From positions 86,871,602-86,935,601 of the forward strand of contig OX421963.1 of assembly GCA_949128115.1 (NCBI GenBank): a stretch of 64,000 nucleotides of DNA. Direction: 5' to 3'. The notes under the pieces were generated by a model. The model ran no database searches. It was not told the origin of the DNA and saw nothing but the letters and a program-made list of their open reading frames with translations. This DNA is from Anaspis maculata (taxonomy: Eukaryota > Arthropoda > Insecta > Coleoptera > Scraptiidae). This document shows positions 44,001-52,550 of this stretch, one piece after another (position 1 is the stretch's first letter; the number at the start of each line of letters is the position of its first letter). Made by a program: the position numbers and the translations under genes.

Positions 44001-47000
44001 CGATTGTCGAAACATTCGAGAAATCGTTTGATGACGACCAGAAGCATGACACAAAAAAAACAGAAAAGGATTTAGCGAGCATCATGGCGATGATGCAAGA
44101 ACAAAAAAAGGAACGTCTTGAAGAGGAGGAAGAATTGAAGAAAGTTCTGGAAGCCGAGGAGCAGAAGCAAGAAAGAATTCTAGAACACCAAGAGCAGAGA
44201 CGGCTTGAGGAGAAGGAAGAATTCAAGGAAGTTCTCGAAGAGCAGAAAACAGGGCTCAGAGAAGTACTGGAGGGTCAAATGCATTATCTAGAGGAGAAAC
44301 AAGAGAAGTTGGAAGCTGGCATTTTGGATAATGTACACGAACAGATACAAGACGTGCATGGACAGATGAGGGACCAAATACAAACGGTCCAGGGATTTGT
44401 CCATGAGAAAGTGGCAGCGATGGAGGCAAACATCTTGCAACTGGAACAACATGTTAGAAGAACTGCCATTTCCTGTTCAGCGACCAGCACGGGCGTGATC
44501 CATCGCGTGAAGCTGACGAATTTTGATGAACAAAGCCCATGGTCCACTTACAAAAGGCAATTCGACACAGCGGCCGAAGCCAACGGATGGACGGACGAGG
44601 AAAAGGCTATTGCACTGGTTCTTGCTCTCAGGGGTAAGGCATTAGAGCTGCTTTAGACGATACCTGAGAACGAACAGAAGTGTTTCGAAACATTGGTGAA
44701 GGTCCTGGAACTTCGCTACGGTGACAACTATGTGCAGCAGATACACCAGACCCATCTGAGAACCAGGGTACAGAAGAGCGGAGAAAGCCTGCAGAAGTTC
44801 GAGGCCGACGTCCAAAGGCTGGTTGATCTTGCTTATCCAGCCTATCCATCAAGTCTGCTGGCTAATATTGCGAAAGAAACCTTCATCAATGGACTGAGGG
44901 ACAACGAGTTGCGCCAGATGGTCACAATCAGCAACCCAGCGACGCTCACCGATGCCTTAACCCACGCGATCCGCATCGAAGCAGCCAAGGATTCTCCACG
45001 TCTCCTCAAAATCAAAGAAGCGACATTGGAAGCACCCGAGAATCAAATAGTCAGGAAGGCCAGCGATTCACAGTCCCCGTCAGTCCAGGAGATGTTCCAG
45101 AAGATTATCATCGCTTTGGAAAATAAGGAAGCAAGGACAGGGGGCGGGCCGCGTTGCTTTGGATGTGGGAAACCAGGACATCTGCGCCGGGATTGCAGGC
45201 AAAGGTCGAATTCAAGTGACCATTCCGCGCCGGGGCGAAGAACTCCCAGCCCAGTTAGACGCAACCAGGAAAACTAATTCCAGCTAGCGCTGAGGGGCGC
45301 ACGCTGGATGGCAGTCCCCAATGCCCCAGGAGCTACTCCGTCTCGTTGCTGAATAAGTCACCTAACAGCCTTCTTCTGAGTGGGAAGCTTGATGAAGACG
45401 ATTGCGTTTTGGTTATTGACACCGGAGCCACAAAGTCGATCCTTCGACGTGGAATGCTTCGAAAACAACGGATCGTGGCGTTGAAGAACGGCACTCGCTT
45501 GACTACGGCCACTGGAGAGTCGGCTGCATTGTACGGAGGAGTTGAAGTAAGCATTTGCTTCGAACGGTTCCTGCTGCGAGAGAAGGTTTTGGTGGCTGGC
45601 ATTGTTGATGACTTCATACTTGGCCTGGACCTGATGAATAAGTACGGATTTGTCCTAGATGTTGGTCAGCGGACACTGAGGATTGAAAACAAGGAAATTG
45701 CTCTGAAAACATCCATGATAACTGCTTAAGAAATCCGTCTACTTTCTGCTGAAACCGTACGTAATGCCGCCAACTCCGGGAAGATCGTGTGGGCAACACT
45801 GAGTGGACAACCTGGAGGACATGTCGCCGGCATTGCTGGACCCGACGCAGCTGCCAGCTTTCTCATGGCTAAGACATCAATCAACATGGATAAGACAAGA
45901 ATTCCGATTAGAGTCATTAACCCGGACAAGACATGCAAAACGATCAAGGAAGGGGAAACTAAGGGCAAGTGTGAGCCCGTAGAATGGATCTCACGCTGCG
46001 AAGATGGATCGCCAGAAGCTCCAGCTCCGAAACTTCTTGAGAAGAAGGTCGAGGAGATGTTCTCGCCCCAGTGGGAGCACCTGAATGACAAAGAAAAGGA
46101 ACGGGCGACGAAATTCATTCAAGAAGAAGCTACAGCCTTTGCAATGGAAGGCAGTCCAACTGGGAGGACCAGTATGATTCAACATCACATTAGCACGGAG
46201 AACGCTGCTTCGATTCGGCAAGCTCCCAGGCGCCTACCACTGGCAAAGCAAGAGGAGGTGTCCAAGCTTCTGAAGAACATGCTAAATGAAGGCGTGATTG
46301 AGAAGTCAACAAGCCCATGGTCTTCTCCGGTTGTTTTGGTTGAAAAAAAAGACGGAAGTACAAGATTTTGCGTCGACTACTGCAAACTCAATGATGTGAC
46401 AACGAAAGACAGCTATCCACTGCATCGGATCGATGACACCTTGAGCACACTGTCCGGATCAAAATGGTTCTCAACGTTGGACCTGAAGAGTGGCTACTGG
46501 CAAGTCGGACTCCGCCATGAGGACAAGGAAAAGACCGCATTCTCAGCAGGCAGCGGTCTTTACCAGTTCACGGTGATGCTTTTTGGGCTTTGTAACGCAC
46601 TGGCCACGTTCGAACGTCTATTGGAGTGCGCTTTGCGAGGTCTTACATGGGAGACTTGCCTGGTCTACCTTGACGACGTGATGGTCATCGGTCGGACGTT
46701 TGAAGAACATCTGGACAACCTTCGCGAGGTGTTTCGACGACTTCAAGGTGCTCACCTAAAGCTGAAGCCGAGGAAGTGTGTGGTTTTCCAGAAGCAGGTC
46801 AAATTTCTGGGACACGTCGTATCAGCCAAGGGAATCGAAACCGACCCATCGAAGTTGGAAGCTGTTCGAGAATGGCCACGACCGAAGAATCAACATGAAG
46901 TCAGGAGTTTCTTGGGCTCATGCACATACTACAGGAGATTTGTGGAGAAGTTCGCAGACATTGCTAAACCCTTACACAAACTGACTAAGGACCGTACTCC

Positions 47001-50000
47001 ATTCTTGTGAACCAAAGAATGTGAGGATTCTTTCAAGACTTTGAAGATCGCGTTGTGTTCGAGTCCCATCATGGCGTATTCTCAACTGCATGGACAATAT
47101 ATCTTGGACATTGAGGCCAGTAACACCGGAATAGGAGCAGTGCTGTCGCAATATCATCAGGGCCAAGAGCGAGTTGTGGAGTACTATAGCAAGGTGTTGT
47201 CCAAACCGGAACAAAACTACTGCGTCACACGCAAGGAACTGCTGGCCATAGTAAAAGCAGTCCATCACTTCCACCAATACCTCTACGGCCGAAAATTTCT
47301 GGTGAGGACTGACCACGCTGCGCTGAAGGGGTTGCTGCAGCTCAAGACACCCGAAGGACAGCTGGCACGGTGGATAGAAAAATTGCAGCAGTACGACTTT
47401 AAAATCCAACACCGTCCTGGGAAAAGTCACGGAAATGCAGATACTCTTTCTCGAAGACCGTGCAAAGAGGATTGCAAGCATTGCAAAAGAGTGGACCGGC
47501 AGAATGGAAACATTGGAGTCAAAGCAATCGTTGTCGCAACCCCTAAAAATTGGACTACAGCTGAACTCAGGAAAGAGCAACGAGAAGACCCGGCTATTTG
47601 GTGCACTTGCTGAACGCAAGGAGAATGGTCAGGTCAGACCAGAGTGGGCTGAAATCTCTGGCGAAGGGCCCGAATTTCAAGCTCTCTGGGCCCAATGGAA
47701 ATTTCTGAAAAAAAAAAACGGTCTGCTGAAGCGAGTGTGGGAGAGCCCTGATGAAAAGAGGGAGATGGTTGAATTGGTGCTTCCCAAGACACGAGTGAAG
47801 GAGGTCGTAAGAGAGATGCACGACGGCGTCACTGGAGGACACCTTGGGGTCCTCCGCCACCTTGGCCAAGGTGCGCGAGCGGTTCTATTGGGTGAACTGC
47901 CAGAAAGACGTGGAAGCATGGTGCCGCAAATGTGAAGTTTGTGCGGCCAGCAAGGGACCAAGGACTCGTACCCGAGCGGAACTGAAGACCTACAATGTTG
48001 GAGCGCCCTTTGAACGCATCGCGATTGATGTGGCCGGACCATTCCCGACAACAGAGAGTGGCAACAAGTACATCCTGGTTGCCATGGACTACTTCAGCAA
48101 GTGGCCGGGAGCATACGCCTTACCAAACCAAGAGGCGCCAACCTCGCCGCAGTGGCGAGTGTGCTGGTGGATAACCTGATCAGTCGTTTCGGTGTACCAC
48201 TGTAGTTGCACTCGGATCAAGGACGCAACTTTGAATCCAACGTGTTCCAAGGTGTCTGCGATTTGCTTGGGATCAAGAAAACAAGGACTACGCCTCTTCA
48301 TCCTTGGTCCGACGGAATGGTGGAACGATTCAACAGGACGATGGAGCAGCATTCGTTGAAGGTAGTTGACGAACATCAGCGAGATTGGAGCCGTCATTTG
48401 CCATTGTTTTTGATGGCATATCGAGCGGCCATTCATGACACAACGGGCGAAACACCAGCCCTGGTCATGTTTGGTCGGGAGATACGTCTGCCTTGCGATT
48501 TGCAATTTGGCACGCCAGAGGACGACCCCAAAGCTGTTCCGGAGTATGTCGACGACTTGAGACAGCAGATGCACGACGTCCATGAATTAGTGCGGGACCG
48601 GACTCGACTCTTCACCGACCGGATGAAGACACGCTACGACCTGAAGGCGAATTCAGCAGGATTCCAAGCTGGTGATCTTGTCAGGTTATACAATCCTCAA
48701 CGGAGAAAGGGGAGGTCACCGAACTTACACCCCGCCTGGGAAGGACCTTACACGGTGGTCAAGAGAATCAACGACATTGTTTATGGGATCCAGCAAGCCC
48801 CGAGGACCAAAATGAAAGTTGTTCACCTCGATCGTCTCGCACGTTACGCGGTGACGGGAAGTAATGTTCAGCCTATTCGGGACGAACGGGCTTAAGAGGG
48901 GGGCAGTGCTACGAAGCTCGCGACCATCCCGGCTCTTTCTAGAGAAATCTAGATTTCCGCGTTGCATTCGGGAAGCATCAAGAGACTTCAGCGGTAGGTC
49001 ACGACACGTCGAAACTTCTGGTGGAGGTGCCGTAGAAGGTACGCGTACATTCTCGACGCAGATACCAGAAAAATCCTCGTGTGTTGTAAACACCGGAAGC
49101 ATCCAGAACCTACGATACCACTATAAGAGAGGAACTCGACCTGGCATCGGGAGAGTTGAAATCAAGCGATCGTGGCGTTAACATCTCAAGCGACATTGTG
49201 AATTTTTAGGCGATTAATAATTCTGTGCGTTATTTAGTTGTATCGGTAGTAGCTTATGAAGTGCAGTTTGTTTACAAGTGAATTAGCTCGTTCAATTTCG
49301 AAATAGGCGAACCCGTATACCGTAACAGTACTTTGGTATGAAGTCTCATAAATATAGGATCTCGTTCTAGTATACCGAAATGTCCTTTTAAAATCGAGTC
49401 TGAAATGGTCCCATTCAAAACTTCTTTTATTTACGCAAGAGTATCGTGACGTAGGTATACAGACTCAAAAAAAGCGGAAATTCCACATAGGTATACCTTT
49501 TTACCATCACCGTCAACCGCGCGAGAAGTCGATGAATATTCATGGGCGATGCTGTCGTCTCCCACGCGCGCTTTTTCGGAGGCAATCACGTCTTGTATCT
49601 TTTAATGAGCGATCTAATTCCCCTAATTCAGTGATTTTTATTCGAGAGACGCTCCGCGGGGACCCGACACGCGAACGCGTTCCTCCACCCCCCGCGCGCG
49701 CGAACACCGAACTTCAATTTCCAGAGGCACCGAGCCCAACACACACCACAACCACCACGGGCTCGTAAAGAACCCAAAGGCCGTCCGAAGAGAGCAAAAG
49801 AGCGTTTCGGCTCCCGTGATTGTTTCATTAACATTTTACAGTTTTTCGGTAGGCGTTTATTGATTTTAATTACGCCCGGACTTGTCGGCCGAGAGGGTTT
49901 TCGTGTTTCTCGCAGGCCGGCGCGAGCAGTCGTCCGGTTGTGCGGGAGCAGCAGAAAAAAAAACAAAAAATACAAAACGAGAGAAGCGCATTCTTACTTG

Positions 50001-50179
50001 GCGTAATCGGCCTTGCAGTAAATTGCTCTATCCCGGATGAAGCAGGAGGGCTGTCTGTCGAGCTGGAGCTGGCAGACGCAGCACCGCAGGCACCTGGCGT
50101 GCCAGCTCCTGCCGGACACTTCCAGCAGGAATTTGTCGCTGATCGGGTCGCCGCAAGCGGAGCACAGCCTGTATTCGGT
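34818..50179 (-). CDS. Awh: Arrowhead/Lhx6/8-type LIM-homeodomain factor, partial
   Basis: Minus-strand gene with three visible exons: LIM1 (50179-49998), LIM2 (35337-35120) and homeodomain (35057-34818). Phases are compatible and every junction is GT/AG; together they give about 213 residues. The protein is a nuclear transcription factor: two LIM zinc-binding domains recruit cofactors and the homeodomain binds TAAT-type DNA. In Drosophila, Arrowhead acts in abdominal histoblasts and salivary imaginal rings; vertebrate relatives are Lhx6 and Lhx8. The homeodomain signature ([19 protein letters not shown], then [19 protein letters not shown]) and the [17 protein letters not shown] linker are specific to this class. 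The start codon and the C-terminal exon(s) were not found; the first should lie right of 50179 and the last left of 34818. The 14.7-kb intron between LIM1 and LIM2 is full of repeats. Confidence 0.92.
35120..35337 (-). CDS. Awh: Awh exon: second LIM domain
   Basis: The acceptor is TTGTTTCAG and the donor is GATG before GTAATA. Zinc ligands are visible as C-x2-C (CSVC), H-x2-C-x2-C-x2-C ([10 protein letters not shown]) and C-x2-H (CKAH). The intron to the homeodomain exon is only 62 bp. Confidence 0.93.
35338..36340 (-). other. Start of repeat-poor part of the LIM1-LIM2 intron
   Basis: AT-rich intron sequence next to the LIM2 exon. No transposon or satellite recognised. Confidence 0.5.
36341..36800. 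promoter_or_regulatory. Candidate intronic cis-regulatory region, TAAT-rich
   Basis: At least eight ATTA/TAAT cores lie in about 450 bases, including TAATGATATTACATCAATAA, TTTAATCAATCC, CATAATTGACGATCAAT, AAATAATTGCC and GCATAAATCACATAATTT. Homeodomain, Pbx-like (TGATTNAT) and Cdx/Abd-B-like (ATAAATC) sites would fit. The segment is free of recognised repeats. AT-rich sequence produces such motifs by chance, so this is an inference only. Confidence 0.25.
37965..38700. mobile_element. CAGGGTGTCCCG palindromic element, right end lost
   Basis: The left end is TACAGGGTGTCCCGAAAAT. The interior is an inverted repeat: ACCGACAACGTTCTAGG near 37980 pairs with CATAGAACGTTGTCGGT near 38680, and GGGTCCGGAAACG near 38047 pairs with CGTTTCCGGACCC near 38618. 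The expected right terminus is replaced by the start of the next palindrome, so one probably inserted at this end. Confidence 0.75.
38703..40696. mobile_element. CAGGGTGTCCCGTG palindromic element holding a SINE
   Basis: Ends are CAGGGTGTCCCGTGTTTAA and TTAACACGGGACACCTG, flanked by TA (38701-38702 and 40697-40698). Long arms (about 38703-39275 and 39945-40696) pair, for example CATGGCGTAGATAGGGGTGG with its complement; the right arm has about 185 extra bases near 40206-40390. The central segment carries the SINE at 39380-39719. A TA target and palindromic form suggest a Tc1/mariner-like MITE. Confidence 0.8.
39380..39719 (-). mobile_element. tRNA-derived SINE with 9-bp TSD
   Basis: Read on the minus strand, the 5' head is tRNA-like. 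An A-box-like TGGTGTGGTAGTTAGCGCG is followed by a B-box GGGTTCGATCTCC near 39645-39660, as in pol III promoters, and the 3' end is an A-rich tail (AATAAACAAATAAAAAAAA). A duplication CTTTCTTTT flanks it at 39371-39379 and 39720-39728. The source tRNA was not determined. It would depend on a LINE for mobility. Confidence 0.88.
40830..41190 (-). pseudogene. LINE 3'-end fragment
   Basis: Minus strand gives [20 protein letters not shown], then after a stop the frame 41063-40830 with [11 protein letters not shown] and a C-terminal end like [10 protein letters not shown]. It parallels the C-terminal part of the LINEs at 14.5-16.4 kb. Only the tail is present and it is broken. Confidence 0.7.
41699..42137. 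mobile_element. Probable TA-flanked MITE with degenerate ends
   Basis: TACAGGGTGGCCGAACGAAACAG-type sequence at the left and its approximate complement (CTGTCTGTTTCGTTTTCAAC...GGCCAGTCTGTGTA) at the right. The ends match imperfectly and the interior shows no clear long palindrome. Confidence 0.55.
42140..43522. other. Intronic sequence, no gene recognised
   Basis: AT-rich stretch between the MITE and the Gypsy insertion. No exon or repeat unit identified. Confidence 0.5.
43527..43916 (+). repeat. 5' LTR of Gypsy element
   Basis: 390 bp, TGTTACGAAACTCGCGACC to GTATATTGTAACA. It contains a TATA-like CACTATAAGAGG and an AATAAAGTG polyadenylation signal near 43878. It lacks a 33-bp segment present in the 3' LTR. 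Confidence 0.9.
43919..43935 (+). other. Candidate primer-binding site
   Basis: TGGTGGCAGAAGTGG starts two bases after the 5' LTR. TGG is expected for pairing with a tRNA 3' CCA end. The tRNA was not determined. Confidence 0.55.
43991..45277 (+). pseudogene. gag: Gypsy gag, interrupted by a stop
   Basis: One frame runs from GTG at 43991 (the first codon may be a mutated ATG) to TAA at 45275-45277, interrupted by TAG at 44654-44656. The product is the structural protein that packages element RNA. The first third is a Glu/Lys/Gln-rich coiled coil. Near the end is a zinc knuckle C-x2-C-x4-H-x4-C ([14 protein letters not shown], codons from 45154). It is followed by the pol region in a different frame. 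Confidence 0.85.
45346..48895 (+). pseudogene. pol: Gypsy pol: protease, RT, RNase H, integrase, disrupted
   Basis: Protease with DTGA near 45418. RT 46180-47000 with [14 protein letters not shown] and the catalytic YLDD box (YLDDVMV, near 46670). RNase H 47080-47450. Integrase with an H...H...C-x2-C region near 47820-47950 and the catalytic-core pieces [10 protein letters not shown] and [10 protein letters not shown]. Breaks seen: TAA at 45727-45729, TGA at 47008-47010, a frame change near 47600, another near 47850, another near 48145, and TAG at 48203-48205. These make it non-functional. Ends with TAA at 48893-48895. Confidence 0.88.
48907..49327 (+). repeat. 3' LTR of Gypsy element
   Basis: 421 bp, TGCTACGAAGCTCGCG to GTATACCGTAACA. 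It carries an extra 33 bp (TGTTTACAAGTGAATTAGCT and following) compared with the 5' LTR. The AATAAA seen in the 5' copy reads TTATGA here. Confidence 0.9.
49332..49997 (-). other. GC-rich intron segment next to the LIM1 exon
   Basis: This stretch is immediately downstream of LIM1 on the minus strand. It is much more GC-rich than its surroundings (CGCGCGCGAACACC, CGGCGCGAGCAG), carries homeodomain-like cores (TTTTAATTACG), and is repeat-free by eye. It may be a regulatory region or alternative promoter of the Arrowhead gene; nothing in the sequence proves this. Confidence 0.3.
49998..50179 (-). CDS. Awh: Awh exon: first LIM domain
   Basis: The acceptor is CTTTTCCAG before ACCGAATAC and the donor is GCCAA before GTAAGA. 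Zinc ligands are visible as C-x2-C (CSAC), H-x2-C-x2-C-x2-C ([10 protein letters not shown]) and C-x2-D (CKAD). It ends two bases into a Lys codon that is completed by the LIM2 exon, giving YAKSFGAKC across the junction. Confidence 0.93.
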
Positions 50180-51278
50180 CTGGAAAAGAAAAATATATTC
50201 AGTTATTTTAGTTTCTATGTCACTGAATCTTCAGGTTATATCATCTGCTATTCAAATAACCAACGTCGAAGACTAGAAGAAATTTGTGCCGTTTCGCAGG
50301 AGTTATGCCATTCATGTGCGTCACTAATTAGACGACGAGTCATTTGGCTGCATCGCAAGATCTGTACTTTTTGCAGATTGAATTGTCTGCTCTCGTACTT
50401 GAGGCTTGAGTACCTTACACTTAAAAATCATATATAGATGAGCATTTTGTTTCAAATCTATCAGGAATTTCTTCTCATGCGAAAGCTGCGTAAGGTGAAT
50501 TTTTCACCCGAGAATTTTCCAGTTTCCGCAGTAAAACCAATATTCTGGTAAAACCACCAAACAAAAAGCCATGTTTTTGCATTTATAGATAGCAGGAATC
50601 TCTCTCTACAATTCACAACGGTAAAAAGCGGGAATTGAGCTACATAAAGGTTACAATGCCAAATATGGAGCAAGTGTGTCTGAGTTATCTGTAGAAAATT
50701 AAAGTCAAACGGCCTTGCAAACAAATTTACTTTCAGATCTTGTAGAAATAAAAGACTCATACAGCTCATCATTTTCAGATGTTACTTACTTGTAGCTAAT
50801 GATTTACGCAAGAATTTCGACAGCATTACCCATGACAAAGATACATGACTTCACTAAAATTCAGAAGAAAAAAATGTTGAAAAACATGTTTTTTTGTATA
50901 AAACCACTTTAAAATTGCCTCTAATCGAGATGTTAAGCCATTAGTTGAGTTCTTAATGTGAAAAATAGTTGGAAACGACACCAAACTTGGCGATATTGAT
51001 CCAAAATCAACAAAATCAGAAAATCACCAACACAGGCCAAAAGGCCTCCGGCTAGCCCCTCCCTTCAGACTCAGTGACACTTGGTTTGTCAGTTTGGTAC
51101 GACATGAACCTGATGGATCGATATGGGGTGTGTTTGAGCTCACATCAGTGAGAGGTTGAAAGTCCGGCATTTTTATTATTGATTTCACCACCCTTCCCCC
51201 ATTGCAGCTTTCCTGTCAAAATTTCGAGTTGGTAACAGGCATTTTCGTATTCAGCGAGGCCCAACTACCCCAGAATGC
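50180..51278. other. Upstream intron of Awh, no gene recognised
   Basis: Between the LIM1 exon and the LTR unit. The N-terminal coding exon was not identified here. Confidence 0.5.
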
Positions 51279-51282
51279 CTTG

Positions 51283-52265
51283 TGTAGGACGATAAATTTC
51301 TGTAAGTCAGGAAATGCCGGAAGGGCATATCGTTACTCAGAACGATAAGTAAAACAATGATTGAAATTAACGTCTTGTTCCAATAACAATCAACTTTACA
51401 ATTTAATGAAACAATCCAACAATCTTGAATGCAGTGGAAGGCGGCAGTTTGGTCATGGTCATCTGGTTCTGAAAAGATAAAAATAGGTTTGAGCATTACG
51501 CTACTCTCATGAATTGATATCAGGTCAATTCAGTGTTGAATTCAACTCAACTCAGTCTTGAATCAATATGACTTCAGACAATTCCACTCAGCCTTGAATC
51601 ATTATGATTCTGAAACACTTACACTCAGCTTTACCAAATACGCGACTTGGCCCAGCCAAAGTCAGTAACCACCGTGATAATGAAAAGTGCAATGTACCGC
51701 CAACAGTGCAATGGTACCTATTCCAAATACCACTACTCCGTGATAATGAAAAGTGCAATGTGCCTTCAACAGTGCAATGGCACCTATTCCAAATATCACA
51801 CCACGTGTATCAAGCGTGAATATATCATTCTAGGTTTGTCTACAACAGGTGATCACCTCCGATACAAATAATCCAGTTCTGTGCCGATTCGTGCAATGGA
51901 GCCCGTGGAGACTACGCACAATGCTCCTGACCAGCCACACAGAGCCTCTCTAATACCGATCGTGCAATGGGACCACCAGCGAGGCCCCTGCCGCATATTA
52001 GCGCAGACAACCTCAACCGTTACTTTGTATAAGCAATGCTGAGGTTATAATATTTGATTAGTTACATATGCATAGTCAGTTACAGTAAATAAGTAGGTAT
52101 ATGCCCGTGAGAAAGACTCACCATTTGGATGTTGACAGCTTCGTAAATTTGTCACAGGGAGAAATGCACCTTGTCATCCGTAACTATGCATTATTTCTAC
52201 ACACAAAGGTAAACAAACACAACCAACTGTTGTAGCCAATTGTTATAAAAAATAGGTGTCTTACA
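51283..52265. repeat. 983-bp LTR, left copy
   Basis: Begins TGTAGGACGATAAATTTC and ends GGTGTCTTACA. Contains a two-unit tandem of about 66 bp near 51673-51800 (GTGATAATGAAAAGTGCAAT). Almost identical to the right copy; visible changes are TCAGACA versus TCAAGACA and one T/C (AACTGTTG versus AACTGCTG). Confidence 0.88.
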
Positions 52266-52550
52266 GTCGGCCATCCTGAAATTCACCTCGCCTCGAGGTG
52301 ACACTGATTTCTCGTCCGAAGACGTAAACGCATATCAAACGTTATCGTTTGATAAAAAAAGACATCAGCCTCAAATTTAGTGCACAGGAAGACCTTTCCA
52401 AAACTTCTGAATATAACTAGAGCCACGATCTATCCGCACTTGAAAACGTTACATAATCAACGTCCAGTCCTTACGTGACGAGAATTCCGATAAACATCGA
52501 AGAGATGTCTGCTGATGAGGATGCTTGATCATCTAACTTATCCAGGAAAC

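Larger units (their letters stand above)
43527..49327 (+). mobile_element. Full-length but broken Ty3/Gypsy LTR retrotransposon
   Basis: 5.8 kb with 5' LTR 43527-43916 and 3' LTR 48907-49327. It is flanked by target duplication GTAC (43523-43526 and 49328-49331). Just inside the 5' LTR is TGGTGGCAGAAG (43919 on), a likely primer site, and AAGAGGGGGG precedes the 3' LTR. Gene order gag, protease, RT, RNase H, integrase marks Ty3/Gypsy. By eye the LTRs differ at roughly 20 of about 385 aligned sites plus indels, so it is not recent. Stops and frameshifts disable both genes. It sits in the large Arrowhead intron, antisense to that gene. Confidence 0.93.
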
